Shown here piece after piece: positions 22,805 to 34,152 of a stretch of 64,000 bases of DNA (the first letter of the stretch is position 1; each line of letters starts with the position of its first letter). Location: NCBI GenBank assembly GCA_963777285.1, contig CAVZPR010000001.1, forward strand, positions 744,001 to 808,000, written 5' to 3'. The notes beneath the pieces are model-generated. The model was not told the origin of the DNA and did no database searches. It was given only the letters and a program-made list of their open reading frames with translations. Both the position numbers and the translations under genes were made by a program. This DNA comes from JAFARE01 sp963777285. Its GTDB lineage: Bacteria > Chloroflexota > Dormibacteria > Aeolococcales > Aeolococcaceae.

Positions 22805-24753
22805 CGCGATATGAAGACCACGGTGACCACCACGAACACGACGGCGGACACCGTGAACACCGCCGCGTAGTCACGGATGAACCCGGTCTGGAAGCCCTTG
22901 AGGTCGACGCTGAAGCCGCGCAGCCCGTCGATCACGCCCTTCACCCCCGCGTCCATGACGTTCGGCTCCACCACGCGACGCGCGGCTCGCGCCACGGCGC
23001 GGACCGGCCGCACCAGCGCCGCGTCGTAGAGCTCGTCGAAGTAGAACTTGTTGTAGGAGAGAAGCGGCAGGGCGCGCGGCAGCCGCGCCACCACCCGCGC
23101 CGGGTCGGGATTGCGCTGCAGCCACATGCGCCCTGCAGCGCCGGCGCCGAACACGCTGGCCAGGGTCCCGACCACGAGCGCCAGCGCGGCGATCGCCACC
23201 GCCGGGTCCGTCGCCAGCCCTGCCGGGGTGCCGGCGAACACGGGCGCGAGGAATGTCGTGAACAGGTGCACCGGCGCGCCCGGGAACGGCCACTGCAGCG
23301 GCCAGGCGACGATGAGCGCGAGCACACCCAGGATCGCGACCGGGATCAGCATCGAGCGGCCCGCCTCCTTGGCGGCGTACACGCGCGCGGTCTGCGGCTC
23401 GCCCTGGAACACGGTGGCCCACAGGCGGAACGCGTAAAGGCCGGTGAGCACGTTGACGCCCACACCCACCGCATACAGGATCCACGGCGCCGGGCCGGGG
23501 CCGGCCACCGTGCCGAAGCCGAGCAGGTTCTCCTTGCTGAACCAGCCGGCGAAGAATGGGATGCCGGCGAGCGCGAACGATCCGGAAAGGAACGACCACT
23601 GCGTGATGCGCATTCGTGCACCCAGCCCGCCCATGACGCGGATGTCCTGCTCGTCGTGCAGCGCGTGGATCACGTTGCCCGCGGCCATGAACAGGAGCGC
23701 CTTGAACACCGCGTGGGTGACGAAGTGGAAGAGCCCCGCGGTGTACGCGCCGATGCCGACGGCGTAGATCATCAGGCCGATCTGCGACATCGTCGAGTAC
23801 GCGATCACGCGCTTGATGTCGAGTTGCGAGAGCGCGATGATGCCGGCCATCAGCGCCGTTCCCATGCCGACGCAGGCGACCATGCCGCCCGCGACCGGCG
23901 CCAGATTGAACAGCGGATGGAATCGCGCTATCAGGTACACCCCCGCCGTGACCATGGTGGCCGCATGGATCAGCGCGGAGACCGGCGTGGGGCCCTCCAT
24001 TGCATCGGGCAGCCAGGTGTGCAGCGGAAACTGCGCGCTCTTGGCGAAGGCGCCGATCGCCAGCAGCGCGCAGATGCCGGTGATCAGGATGCCGCCCTGT
24101 GGAAACGCCGCGGTGCGCGCGAAGATGTTGGGCAGGCTCAGCGTGTGCGTGTTGAGGAAGATGAGGAACGCGGCGATGACCATCGCCACATCGCCCACGA
24201 CCTGGGTGATGAAGGCTTTGCGTGCCGCCAGCACCGCGCTGCGGCGCTCGTACCAGAAGCCGATGAGCAGGTAGCTGCTGAGCGCCACCAGTGCCCAGCC
24301 GACGATGAGGATCACCAGGTCCGCGGCGAGCACCAACGTCAGCATCGAGAAGATGAAGAAGTTCATGTACGCGAAGAAGCGCGCCACGCCGGGGTCGTGC
24401 TCCATGTAGCCCACGCTGTAGACATGGATGAGGAAGCCGACGCCCGTGATGACCATGACCATGAGCGCGCTCAAGGGATCGAGCGTGAAGTCCATGCCCA
24501 CGCTGAGGTTGCCGTTGCCGAGGTCCAGCCACTGCCACAGCCGCACCGTCGTGGCGCTGTGGCCGGCGGGAGCGCCCACGACGTTGCCCAGCAGGACGCA
24601 GGCCACGACGAACGCCGCGAAGATCGAGACGGTGCCCGCCACGTTGACGAACGCGCGCCCCAGCCGGGCGCCGAGCAGCCCATTGAGCGCAGCCCCGCCC
24701 AGCGGGAACAGCAGGATCAGGATGACCAGCGTCGAGGTGGTATCGACGCTCAT
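22801..24753 (-). CDS. nuoL: NADH-quinone oxidoreductase subunit L
   Basis: This is the distal antiporter-like subunit of complex I, about 650 aa. It has HVYSVGYMEHDPG, LLIGFWYERRSA, GAFAKSAQFPLHTWLPDAMEGPTPVSALIHAATMV split over helices 7-8, and IDIKRVIAYSTMSQIGLM-type LDIKRVIAYSTMSQIG. The C-terminal part includes the family's long lateral helix region and a final helix. Overlaps of 4 nt on both sides place it firmly in the nuo operon. Confidence 0.97.
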   Translation of the reverse strand: MSVDTTSTLVILILLFPLGGAALNGLLGARLGRAFVNVAGTVSIFAAFVVACVLLGNVVGAPAGHSATTVRLWQWLDLGNGNLSVGMDFTLDPLSALMVMVITGVGFLIHVYSVGYMEHDPGVARFFAYMNFFIFSMLTLVLAADLVILIVGWALVALSSYLLIGFWYERRSAVLAARKAFITQVVGDVAMVIAAFLIFLNTHTLSLPNIFARTAAFPQGGILITGICALLAIGAFAKSAQFPLHTWLPDAMEGPTPVSALIHAATMVTAGVYLIARFHPLFNLAPVAGGMVACVGMGTALMAGIIALSQLDIKRVIAYSTMSQIGLMIYAVGIGAYTAGLFHFVTHAVFKALLFMAAGNVIHALHDEQDIRVMGGLGARMRITQWSFLSGSFALAGIPFFAGWFSKENLLGFGTVAGPGPAPWILYAVGVGVNVLTGLYAFRLWATVFQGEPQTARVYAAKEAGRSMLIPVAILGVLALIVAWPLQWPFPGAPVHLFTTFLAPVFAGTPAGLATDPAVAIAALALVVGTLASVFGAGAAGRMWLQRNPDPARVVARLPRALPLLSYNKFYFDELYDAALVRPVRAVARAARRVVEPNVMDAGVKGVIDGLRGFSVDLKGFQTGFIRDYAAVFTVSAVVFVVVTVVFISR

Positions 24754-25061
24754 TCGCTCAGCTCGTTGAGGTCGTCGACGTCGAGCTCACGGCCGAGATG
24801 GAAGATCTGCGTGATCAGCGCCAGGCCCACCACGACTTCGGCGGCTGCCACCACGATGACCATGAACGCGAAGATCTGACCTTCCTCACTGTTGAGGAAG
24901 CGCCCGTACGCCACCAGCGCGACGTTGGCGGCGTTGAGCATGAGCTCGATGCACATGAACACGACCAGCGGGTTGCGGCGCACCAGGACGCCCGCCACGC
25001 CGATCGTGAACAGGAATGCGGACAGCCCCAGGAGGTATGGGAATAGGCCCTGGCTGATCAC
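24750..25061 (-). CDS. nuoK: NADH-quinone oxidoreductase subunit K
   Basis: This is a three-helix membrane subunit of about 103 aa. The conserved glutamates lie in FMCIELMLNAANVALVA and AAAEVVVGLALI. GTG 25061 overlaps the nuoJ stop (GTGA), giving the expected length. The charged C-terminus (GRELDVDDLNELSE) is typical. Confidence 0.95.
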   Translation of the reverse strand: MISQGLFPYLLGLSAFLFTIGVAGVLVRRNPLVVFMCIELMLNAANVALVAYGRFLNSEEGQIFAFMVIVVAAAEVVVGLALITQIFHLGRELDVDDLNELSE

Positions 25062-25636
25062 CGCCGCGCAGCCCTCCGGGTCAGATAGACGGCGCCGATC
25101 ACCGCCACCAGCAGCAGCAGCGAGGTGATCTCGAAGGGAAGCAGGTACGTGGTGAAGAGCTGGCCGGCGACGGTTTGCACGTTGCCCGCGGCGTTCACCT
25201 CTCCGAGGGGAAAGGCGAAGGTGTGATAGGGGTCGCACGCGCCGAGCCCCAGCGACGAGCAGCTGCTCGCCAGCTGCGTGGCACGCAGCCCGCCGCTGTT
25301 GTACGTGATGCCGTTGCCGGCGGCGACGAACACGAGGATGGTGACGGCGCCGACGGCCGCCAGGGCGATGAACATGCGCCAGTCGAGTGCCGGCCTGTCT
25401 TCGGCATCCGGGCTGAGCAGCGCGATTATGAAGACGAAGAGCACCATCACGGCGCCGGCGTAGATGATGATCTGCACCGCGAAGAGGAACTGCGCGTTGA
25501 GCAGCAGGAAGAGCACCGAGATCATGGCGATGGTCACGACCAGCGACAGCGCCGAGTAGATCGTCTGGCGCGCGAGCACCACGCCGAGCCCGCTGATCGC
25601 GGCGAGCCCGATGGCGACGGCGATGAGCACCGTCAC
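25058..25636 (-). CDS. nuoJ: NADH-quinone oxidoreductase subunit J
   Basis: This is a membrane subunit of about 192 aa with five helices. LNAQFLFAVQIIIYAGAVMVLFVFIIALL is the conserved pi-bulge helix-3 region and is split here by the usual IYAGAVMVLF. The loop after helix 4 carries two cysteines (SSCSSLGLGACDP), an uncommon addition. It overlaps nuoI and nuoK by 4 nt. Confidence 0.95.
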   Translation of the reverse strand: MTVLIAVAIGLAAISGLGVVLARQTIYSALSLVVTIAMISVLFLLLNAQFLFAVQIIIYAGAVMVLFVFIIALLSPDAEDRPALDWRMFIALAAVGAVTILVFVAAGNGITYNSGGLRATQLASSCSSLGLGACDPYHTFAFPLGEVNAAGNVQTVAGQLFTTYLLPFEITSLLLLVAVIGAVYLTRRAARR

Positions 25637-26256
25637 GCGTGGTCTCCCGGCTCCACCACCGAGGGAACGTCCGCAGGGATCCCCAGCTCACCGGGATGCG
25701 GACCGCCGCCGCCGCCGGCCGCGTCGGCGACGTCCCACGCCCCCCGCGGGCTCACCCCGGGGTCGATCTCCTCGCGACCGGTCTGGTCCGCGCCGGCACC
25801 ACGCGCGCTTGCCGGACCGCGGGCCTGGGCGAAGTGCGGCCAGGACTCGAGGAGCTCCGCCTTGGTCACCACCGTGTGCTCGCGGCGATAGTCGGCGAGC
25901 TCGAACTGCGGACCAAGTGTGATCGCTTCGGTGGGACACGCCTCCGCGCAGTAGCCGCAGTAGATGCAGCGCATCAGGTTGATCTCGTAGCGCTCGGCAT
26001 ACCGCTCACCCGGCGACACCGGGTTCTGCGGGTCGTTCTCGGCGGCGAGCACGTAGATGCAGCCGACGGGGCATGCGGCTGCACAGAGCTCGCATCCGAT
26101 GCAGCGCTCGAGCCCGTTGTCGTAGCGGTGCAGGATGTGGCGGCCGCGGTGACGCGGCGGCACCGGCTTCTGCTCCTCGGGCCACTGCACGGTGAGAGGC
26201 CGCGACAGCATCTGCTTCATGGTGAAGGCGAGGCCTCTGACCATCTCCTTGATCAC
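25633..26256 (-). CDS. nuoI: NADH-quinone oxidoreductase subunit I
   Basis: This peripheral-arm subunit carries clusters N6a and N6b. It is about 207 aa. The two ferredoxin motifs are CIGCELCAAACPVGCIYV and CIYCGYCAEACPTEAITLG. An acidic/Gly-rich C-terminal extension after residue 150 is longer than in E. coli. It starts 13 bp after nuoH. Confidence 0.96.
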   Translation of the reverse strand: MIKEMVRGLAFTMKQMLSRPLTVQWPEEQKPVPPRHRGRHILHRYDNGLERCIGCELCAAACPVGCIYVLAAENDPQNPVSPGERYAERYEINLMRCIYCGYCAEACPTEAITLGPQFELADYRREHTVVTKAELLESWPHFAQARGPASARGAGADQTGREEIDPGVSPRGAWDVADAAGGGGGPHPGELGIPADVPSVVEPGDHA

Positions 26257-26269
26257 GGCGTCGCGCCCC

Positions 26270-27297
<1,028 letters not shown>

Positions 27298-27301
<4 letters not shown>

Positions 27302-29340
27302 GCCACGACCTCCCGCACCCATGCGGCGCGACCGCCGTTGCCCGCGGCGCGGTAGGCGGGCAGTGCTTCACGCAGCGCGCGATTCACGGCGATCGGATCG
27401 CCGCCCGGCCAGTCAGAGGCGCCGAGCGCGGTGGCCATCGAGCTCAGGACACGTGTCTCGGCAGGAGTGGAGCTCGCGGGCGGAAGCGCCGTACGAACCC
27501 GCTGCACCCGGCCTTCGAGGTTGGTCACCGAGCCGGCCTTCTCCAGCAGCGCATGACCCGGCAGCAGGACCGTCGCCGCGCGTGACAGCGGCCCCGGTCG
27601 TGTGGCGATCACCACGACGGAGTCGGCGCGGCGCAGCGCCAGGTCGAGCTCGGGACCGGCCGCTTCCAGCACCGGATTCGGGCCGACGACGAGCAGTGCA
27701 TGGATCGCCCCCGACGCCGCCGCCTCGAGAATGCCGCGGCCGGTCTTGCCCTCGGCCGGCGCCGGCCGGTAGCCGGGCCGCAGGTTGGGCAGGACCCCCA
27801 GGTCCTTGGCGCCGCGGCCGTTGACACCGCGCGTGACCGTGAGCCGCCGCACCTTCGTGTCGTGTCCCAGCGCCGCCGCCACGCGCGCCGCGTGCCGGCG
27901 GTTGGTCTCGTCGGCGATGAGGCCGACGCGCGTCGCGCCTTTGGCCAGCGCGGTGACGCTCGACGTCGACGCGTCGTGGTCCACGCGATGCACGCGAGCG
28001 CCATGCTTGCGCTCCGCCTTGTACAGGCGCAGCGTCAGGACCGGCGCTTCCTCCTCCGGCTCGGCACCGAGGACCACCAGGGCATCGCACCCCTCTATCT
28101 CTGCGATGCCCAGCTCGTGCTCCGCCGGGTCCAGCTCGGGGAACGCGTCGAGCTGGTGATCGATGTGCGGCGTGCCGATCACGCCACGCGCCAGGCGTTC
28201 CAGCAGGAACAGCTCTTCGTTGGTGCACTGCGGTGACCCGAGAACGGCGACCGACGCCGGGCCGTGCGCGTCGATCGCTGCGCGCAGCTCGCGCGCCGCG
28301 GCGGCGACGGCCTCGGCCACCGACACGTCGCGCTCCCCACCGTCGCGCGGACGCACCTGGGGACGGCGCACTCGCTCGCTGCTGTTCCACTGCGGAAAGC
28401 TGTAGCGCCCGCGATCGCAGAGCCACATGTCGTCGACCATGGGGTTGTCACGTGAGGCGAATCGCTTGACCTCGAAGTCGCGGCTGTCGATGTTGACGTT
28501 GCAGCCGTAGGAGCACTCCGGGCAGATGCCTGCGGTGCGCTGCAGCTCCCAGGGCCGCGCGCGGAAGCGGTACTCGCGGTGCGTGAGCGCCCCGACGGGG
28601 CACACCTCCGGCAGGTTGCCCTGGAACTTGGAGCGCAGCGGCTGCTCGTTGAACGTGGTCACCAGCGTCTGCACACCGCGCTGCTCGAGCACGATCTCCT
28701 TCTCGCCGGTGATCTCGTCGTAGTAGCGCACGCAGCGCCAGCACAGGATGCAGCGTTCCTGGTCCAGCTCGATGTGCTGCGACAGCGGGACGGCCTTGTT
28801 GAAGTGCACCTTCTCGGTGATCGGGAAGCGCGAGACCCCGGGCCCGTAGCGGAAGGTGAAGTCCTGCAGGTCGCATTCGCCACCCCGGTCGCACACCGGG
28901 CAGTCCAGTGGATGGTTGAGCAGGAGAAACTCGAGCACCCCTTCGCGCAGCTTGGTGACCTCGGCGTTGTCGGTCACGACCACCATGCCGTCGCCGACCA
29001 CGGTGGCGCACGCCGGCTGCGGCTTGGGGAACTTCTCGATGTGCACCAGGCACATGCGACACACCGCGACGGGATCCATCTTGGCATGCGCGCAATAGAT
29101 CGGGATGTGGATGCCCAGCTCCGTCGCCGCATCGAGCACGAGCGTCCCCTTGGGTACGCGCACCTCGCGGCCGTCGATGCTCACAGCGACGCGTCCATCA
29201 TCGGCAGGCGGGGCAGCGGGCAGCACGGGAGGCGTGGCTTCAGCCTTCGGCGCCTCACTCCCCAATGGCGCCTTCGCCTGAAGCCGCGCCTCCCCACCCG
29301 GCTTCACCTTGCCTCCTGCCGGCGGCGTGGCTTCGGTCAT
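27298..29340 (-). CDS. nuoG: NADH-quinone oxidoreductase subunit G
   Basis: This is the large iron-sulfur subunit of the NADH module, about 680 aa. After an Ala/Pro-rich leader of about 45 residues comes the ferredoxin domain (YCAHAKMDPVAVCRMC), then the His/Cys N5 site (HPLDCPVCDRGGECDLQ), CILCWRCVRY/CPVGAL, and CPECSYGCNV (N7-type cysteines). The molybdopterin-oxidoreductase-like remainder is short. ATG 29340 is chosen because it lies 2 bp after the nuoF stop; longer starts overlap nuoF. Confidence 0.95.
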
Positions 29341-29342
29341 CC

Positions 29343-30632
29343 TCAGGCCGCCCGGTCGCGTGCGCGTGCCTTTATGGGGCACTCGCCCGCGCCGCAGTGG
29401 GCTTGGAACTCGTCGCTGAAGTGCTTGTACGCCGACATGACGAACCATGTGGCCGTGTCACCCAGGGGGCAGAAGCAGCGGCCGTCCATGTTCTCGCAGA
29501 TGTCGCTGAGGGTTGCCAGCTCGGCAGGCGTGGCGCGCCCGGCCTCCAGCTTGTGCATCAGCTGCAACTCGAAGTACGTGCCCTCGCGGCAGGGGACGCA
29601 CTTGCCGCACGATTCGTGCTGGTAGAAGTCGACGAGGCGCATCGACACGTCCACCAAGCACGTGGTCTGGTCCATGAAGATCATCGCGCCCGCGCCCAGC
29701 GACGAGCCTGCCTTCTGCACCACGTTCATGTCGAGCGGCAGGTCGGCGTGCTCCGGCAGCAGCACCTGCATGGAGCCGCCACCCGGCTGGAATGCCTTGA
29801 GCGTGCTGCCGGGGCGCATGCCGCCACACTCCTCGTCGAGGAGCTCGCGGATCGGCGTGCCGAGCAGCATCTCGTAAGAACCCGGCTTGTTGATGTGCCC
29901 GCTGCAGCAGAAGACCCGCGTGCCGGTGCTGCTCTCCGTGCCCAATGACTTGAACCACTCGCCGCCGCGCGAGGCGATGTAGGGCAGGTTGCACAACGTC
30001 TCCACGTTGTTGACCACCGTGGGCTGGCCGTAGAGGCCCTTCACCGCGGGGAACGGTGGCTTGAGCCGCGGCTGGCCGCGCAGCCCTTCCAGCGAGTCGA
30101 TCAGCGCCGTCTCCTCACCGCAGATGTATGCGCCGGCGCCGCCGTGGACGATGACGTCGCAGTCGAAGCCGCTGCCGAGGATGTTGGCGCCCACGTAGCC
30201 GGCGCCGCGAGCCTCTTCGACGGCGGCCTCCAGCAGCAGTCGCTGGTCGCGATACTCGCCGCGGATGTAGATGAACGCGGTGTTCACCTGCAGCGCGTAT
30301 GCGGCGATCAGCAGTCCTTCGATGAGCTGGTGAGGGCTGCGGTCGATGAGGTACCGATCCTTGAAGCAGCCCGGCTCCGACTCGTCGGCGTTGCAGCACA
30401 GATAGCGGGGGAAGACGTCCTTGGGCAGGAACGACCACTTGGTGCCGGTGGGGAACCCCGCCCCGCCGCGCCCGCGGATGCCGCTCGTCTTCACCTCCGC
30501 GACCAGCGTCTCCGGCGTGAACTTCTTGAACGCGTCGCGCAAACCCTGATAGCCACCGGTGCGCTGGTACACGCTGAGCTGATGCAGGTTCTCGACGCCG
30601 AAGTCCTTGGTGAGGAGCTTGTACTCGGCCAT
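29343..30632 (-). CDS. nuoF: NADH-quinone oxidoreductase subunit F
   Basis: This subunit binds NADH, FMN and cluster N3. It is about 429 aa. The NADH-binding RGRGGAGFPTGTKW, FMN-site VHGGAGAYICGEETALIDSL-type stretch (AGAYICGEETALIDSLEG), and the 4Fe-4S motif ESCGKCVPCREGT with a later CPLG cysteine are all present. It begins 6 bp after nuoE. Confidence 0.97.
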   Translation of the reverse strand: MAEYKLLTKDFGVENLHQLSVYQRTGGYQGLRDAFKKFTPETLVAEVKTSGIRGRGGAGFPTGTKWSFLPKDVFPRYLCCNADESEPGCFKDRYLIDRSPHQLIEGLLIAAYALQVNTAFIYIRGEYRDQRLLLEAAVEEARGAGYVGANILGSGFDCDVIVHGGAGAYICGEETALIDSLEGLRGQPRLKPPFPAVKGLYGQPTVVNNVETLCNLPYIASRGGEWFKSLGTESSTGTRVFCCSGHINKPGSYEMLLGTPIRELLDEECGGMRPGSTLKAFQPGGGSMQVLLPEHADLPLDMNVVQKAGSSLGAGAMIFMDQTTCLVDVSMRLVDFYQHESCGKCVPCREGTYFELQLMHKLEAGRATPAELATLSDICENMDGRCFCPLGDTATWFVMSAYKHFSDEFQAHCGAGECPIKARARDRAA

Positions 30633-30638
30633 CGTTAG

Positions 30639-31280
30639 TCACCACGCCGGAGAATGTCGATTGGCCGGCCAGCCGCCGCGGGTCAGCTGACGCCCGCGGT
30701 GGCCGGATGATGCCGCCTCCGGGTCCTCCGGCCGCAGCTTGCGTCGCCGCGGCGTGCGCGCCGTGGCGGGCGCTGCGGCGTCCTGGCTCGAGGCAGCGGG
30801 CCCCATCGGGGCGCGGGCCGCGCTCAACGTCGCGTCGACGGAGTCGGGCGTGAGGTTCTCGACGAAGCGGTGGTCGAGCTGCATGGCCGGTGCGCCCCCG
30901 CAAGCGCCGAGGCACTCGACCGTGCTGCTCCAGGTGAACTCGCCGTCAGCGGTGGTCTCACCGGAGGCACAGCCGAGCGAGCGCTCCAGGTGCGCGACGA
31001 TGTCGTCGGCGCCGCGCAGCGCGCACGACACATTGATGCACACGATCACCTCGTGGCGCCCGTGCGGCTTCTGGAAGTACATCGAGTAGAAGGTCGACAC
31101 CGCCTCGACCTCGCTCGGCGTCACGTGCAGCAGCGTGGCGACCTCACGCATCGCATCCGGCGTGAGATGACCCACCTCGTGCTGCACCGCCCAGAGCGCC
31201 GGCAGGATGGCGCTGCGCGCCTGCGGATAGCGGTCGCGAGCCTTCTCGATCTCAGCTCGCGTGGTGGTGCTCAGGCTCAA
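30639..31280 (-). CDS. nuoE: NADH-quinone oxidoreductase subunit E
   Basis: This thioredoxin-fold subunit carries the 2Fe-2S cluster N1a. It is about 213 aa. Cysteines fit the family spacing: ICINVSCALRGAD and VECLGACGGAP. TTG 31280 overlaps the nuoD stop (TTGA) and gives a normal N-terminus (LSLSTTTRAEIEK). The last 55 residues are a basic, low-complexity tail not found in most homologues. Confidence 0.94.
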   Translation of the reverse strand: MSLSTTTRAEIEKARDRYPQARSAILPALWAVQHEVGHLTPDAMREVATLLHVTPSEVEAVSTFYSMYFQKPHGRHEVIVCINVSCALRGADDIVAHLERSLGCASGETTADGEFTWSSTVECLGACGGAPAMQLDHRFVENLTPDSVDATLSAARAPMGPAASSQDAAAPATARTPRRRKLRPEDPEAASSGHRGRQLTRGGWPANRHSPAW

Positions 31281-32566
31281 CGGTCGACGTCCCCGAGGAT
31301 GATGTCGATGGAGCCGATCACCGCCACGACGTCGGCGATGAGCTCGCCGTGCACCATGTGCGGCAGCGAGCTGAGGTTGCTGAACGACGGGCTGCGCACC
31401 TTGCACCGGTACGGCCGGTTGCTGCCGTCGCTGACGATGTAGAACCCCAGCTCCCCCCGTGGCCCCTCGATCCCCTGGTACACCTGGCCCACCGGCGGAC
31501 GCATGCCCTCGGTCACCAGCTTGAAGTGGTGGATGAGCGACTCCATGCTGGTGTTGAGCTCGTTGCGCGGGGGCAGCGCCACCCTGCGGTCGGTGGTGTT
31601 GACCGGGCCGCCGGGAAGGTTGTTGAACGCCTGCTCCACGATCTTCAGCGACTCGCGCATCTCCTGCATGCGCACCAGGTAGCGGTCGTAGACGTCGCCG
31701 TGCGACGCGATCGGGATGTCGAATGTGAACTGGTCGTACGAGCTGTACGGGCGGGCCTTGCGCAGGTCGTACGGGATGCCGCAGGCGCGCAGGATGGGAC
31801 CCGTGGCGCCGTATGACAGCGCGTCCTCGGCGCTGATGCGCCCCAGGCCCACGGTGCGCTCGCGCCAGATCGGGTTGCGTGTGATGAGCAGCTCGTGCTG
31901 GTCGATGAGCCTGGGGAAGGTCTGGATGAAGTCGTTCACCAGCGCGTAGAACCCCTCAGGGACGTCCGCCATCAGCCCGCCGACACGGATGAACGACGTG
32001 TGCATGCGGACACCGCTCACCAGCTCGTTGATGTCGAGGAGCTTCTCGCGGTCACGCCAGGCGTAGATGAACGGCGTGGTCGCGCCCAGGTCGAGGGCGC
32101 TGGTGCCGTACCAGAGCAGGTGGCTGGCGATGCGCGTCAGCTCGCACATGATCACGCGCAGGTACTGACCGCGCGGCGGCACCTCGATGCCGAGCAGCTT
32201 CTCGACCGCCAGCGCGAAGCCGAGGTTGTTGAAGAGCGGCGACAGGTAGTCCATCCGGTCGGTGTACGGGATGCACTGCTGGTACTGATGGCGCTCGAAG
32301 TCCTTCTCGAAACCGGTGTGCAGGAAGCCGATGTCCGGCTTGCACTGCTTCACCACCTCGCCGTCGAGCTCGAGCACGAGCCGCAGCACGCCGTGCGTCG
32401 AGGGGTGCTGCGGCCCCATGTTGAGCTCCATCGTGCTGTCGTCGAGCTGCACCAGGTCGACCGAGTCCAGGCCCGACTCGACACCGAGCATGTCGCGGCC
32501 GCGCTCGTACGCCTGCGACGCGTCGTCCGTGGCGGCCGGCGCGCCCGGCGGGGGCAGCACCGTCAT
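31277..32566 (-). CDS. nuoD: NADH-quinone oxidoreductase subunit D (49-kDa)
   Basis: This subunit lines the quinone cavity. It is about 429 aa. MELNMGPQHPSTHGVLRL contains the quinone-ligand histidine loop, followed by DIGFLHTGFEK and YTDRMDYLSPL. The C-terminal SFSNLSSLPHMVHGELIADVV and IGSIDIILGDVDR are conserved. ATG 32566 overlaps the nuoC stop. NuoC and NuoD are separate genes here. Confidence 0.97.
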   Translation of the reverse strand: MTVLPPPGAPAATDDASQAYERGRDMLGVESGLDSVDLVQLDDSTMELNMGPQHPSTHGVLRLVLELDGEVVKQCKPDIGFLHTGFEKDFERHQYQQCIPYTDRMDYLSPLFNNLGFALAVEKLLGIEVPPRGQYLRVIMCELTRIASHLLWYGTSALDLGATTPFIYAWRDREKLLDINELVSGVRMHTSFIRVGGLMADVPEGFYALVNDFIQTFPRLIDQHELLITRNPIWRERTVGLGRISAEDALSYGATGPILRACGIPYDLRKARPYSSYDQFTFDIPIASHGDVYDRYLVRMQEMRESLKIVEQAFNNLPGGPVNTTDRRVALPPRNELNTSMESLIHHFKLVTEGMRPPVGQVYQGIEGPRGELGFYIVSDGSNRPYRCKVRSPSFSNLSSLPHMVHGELIADVVAVIGSIDIILGDVDR

Positions 32567-33144
32567 CGCGACTGTCCAGGCATGTCGGCCGGCCGCTCCT
32601 GCGCGGGCAGCGCCCACTCCAGGTTGTGCGTGAACGCCACCGGCTCGCCGAACGACGCGTAGTCCTTGCGCAGCGGGTACCCCTCCCAGTCCATGGGCAG
32701 CAGGATGCGACGCAGGTCGTGGTGGCCGGTGAACTGGATGCCGAACAGGTCGTACGTCTCGCGCTCGAGCCAGTCCATGCCGGCAAACACGCGCTCCAGG
32801 GTCGGCACCGAGGGGTCGTCCTCGGTCACCTGCACGATGAGGCGGCACCAGTCGTTGAACTCGAGCGAGCGAAGCTGGTAGACGATGTCGAAGCGCGGCT
32901 CCTCGGGCTCGCGGTCCGGCCAGTCGACCGCGGTGACGAACATCGGCAGGCGGTAACGCGCGTCCGGATGGTCGCGGAGCAGGGTGCAGACCTGGACGAG
33001 ACGCTCACGCGCGACCCAGACCGTCTCCTCGCCGTACGCGACGGTGCGCCGGAGGATCGCGTCCGGCAGCTCGCGCGCCAGCGCCTCGGCGGCGCGCGAG
33101 CCGCTGACCGGTCGCGTCGTGGCCGGCGCTCCGGGGCCGCTCAC
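32563..33144 (-). CDS. nuoC: NADH-quinone oxidoreductase subunit C (30-kDa)
   Basis: This is a peripheral-arm scaffold subunit of about 193 aa. The family signature appears as ERETYDLFGIQFTGHHDLRRILLP followed by DWEGYPLRKDY, split here at FGIQF. GTG 33144 starts 4 bp after nuoB. Confidence 0.95.
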   Translation of the reverse strand: MSGPGAPATTRPVSGSRAAEALARELPDAILRRTVAYGEETVWVARERLVQVCTLLRDHPDARYRLPMFVTAVDWPDREPEEPRFDIVYQLRSLEFNDWCRLIVQVTEDDPSVPTLERVFAGMDWLERETYDLFGIQFTGHHDLRRILLPMDWEGYPLRKDYASFGEPVAFTHNLEWALPAQERPADMPGQSR

Positions 33145-33148
33145 GCGC

Positions 33149-33702
<554 letters not shown>

Positions 33703-33706
<4 letters not shown>

Positions 33707-34059
33707 TCCCACCGCAGTGCTCCCTTGCGCCAGACGTACAGCAGCCCGACAAGCAGTGTGCCGATGAAGATTGCGATCTCCACGATGCCGAAGATCTTCA
33801 ATTGCCGCACGATCGTCGCCCAGGGAAACAGGAAGATCGATTCGACGTCGAAGATGATGAACAGCATTGCTGTGACGTAGAAGCTCACCGAGAAGCGGCG
33901 CCGCGCCGATTCGCGCGGCACGATGCCCGATTCGTACGGAAGCTCCTTGGCGGCGGACGGCCGGCGCGGGCCGAGTGCCGAGCTGAGCAGCTGCGCGCCA
34001 CATGCGAATGCGAGCACGACCGCCAGGAAGACGAGAATCGGCGCGTAGTCCGACAGCAT
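33703..34059 (-). CDS. nuoA: NADH-quinone oxidoreductase subunit A
   Basis: This three-helix membrane subunit has about 118 aa. The conserved YESGIVPRESARRRFSVSFY (Cys is replaced by Ile in the usual YECG) and FIIFDVESIFLFPWA are present. It is the first gene of nuoA-N in canonical order, running to 19727. A -10-like TACGAT (34069-34074) lies 9 nt upstream. Confidence 0.95.
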
Positions 34060-34068
34060 CGCCGGCCG

Positions 34069-34074
34069 ATCGTA
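34069..34074 (-). promoter_or_regulatory. -10-like TACGAT before nuoA
   Basis: The complement reads GTTACGATCGG, 9 nt before the nuoA ATG. The same 11-mer lies 8 nt before the aldose epimerase start at 63590. No clear -35 is seen. Confidence 0.35.
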
Positions 34075-34142
34075 ACAAAGGCCCCTCGCGAGGCGACCGA
34101 GCCCCGCTCGACTACGCTTTTCGCCTCAACAGCGCAGCCGAT

Positions 34143-34146
34143 GGAG
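34143..34146 (+). promoter_or_regulatory. Shine-Dalgarno deciding the SDR start
   Basis: GGAG lies 6 nt before ATG 34153 and inside the alternative reading from ATG 34141, favouring 34153. Confidence 0.45.
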
Positions 34147-34152
34147 CATCCA

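Noticed and set aside
19115..24879. Long plus-strand open frames opposite nuoL, nuoM and nuoN
   Set aside because: They are mirror frames of hydrophobic genes, giving His/Arg/Glu-rich sequence with no domain.
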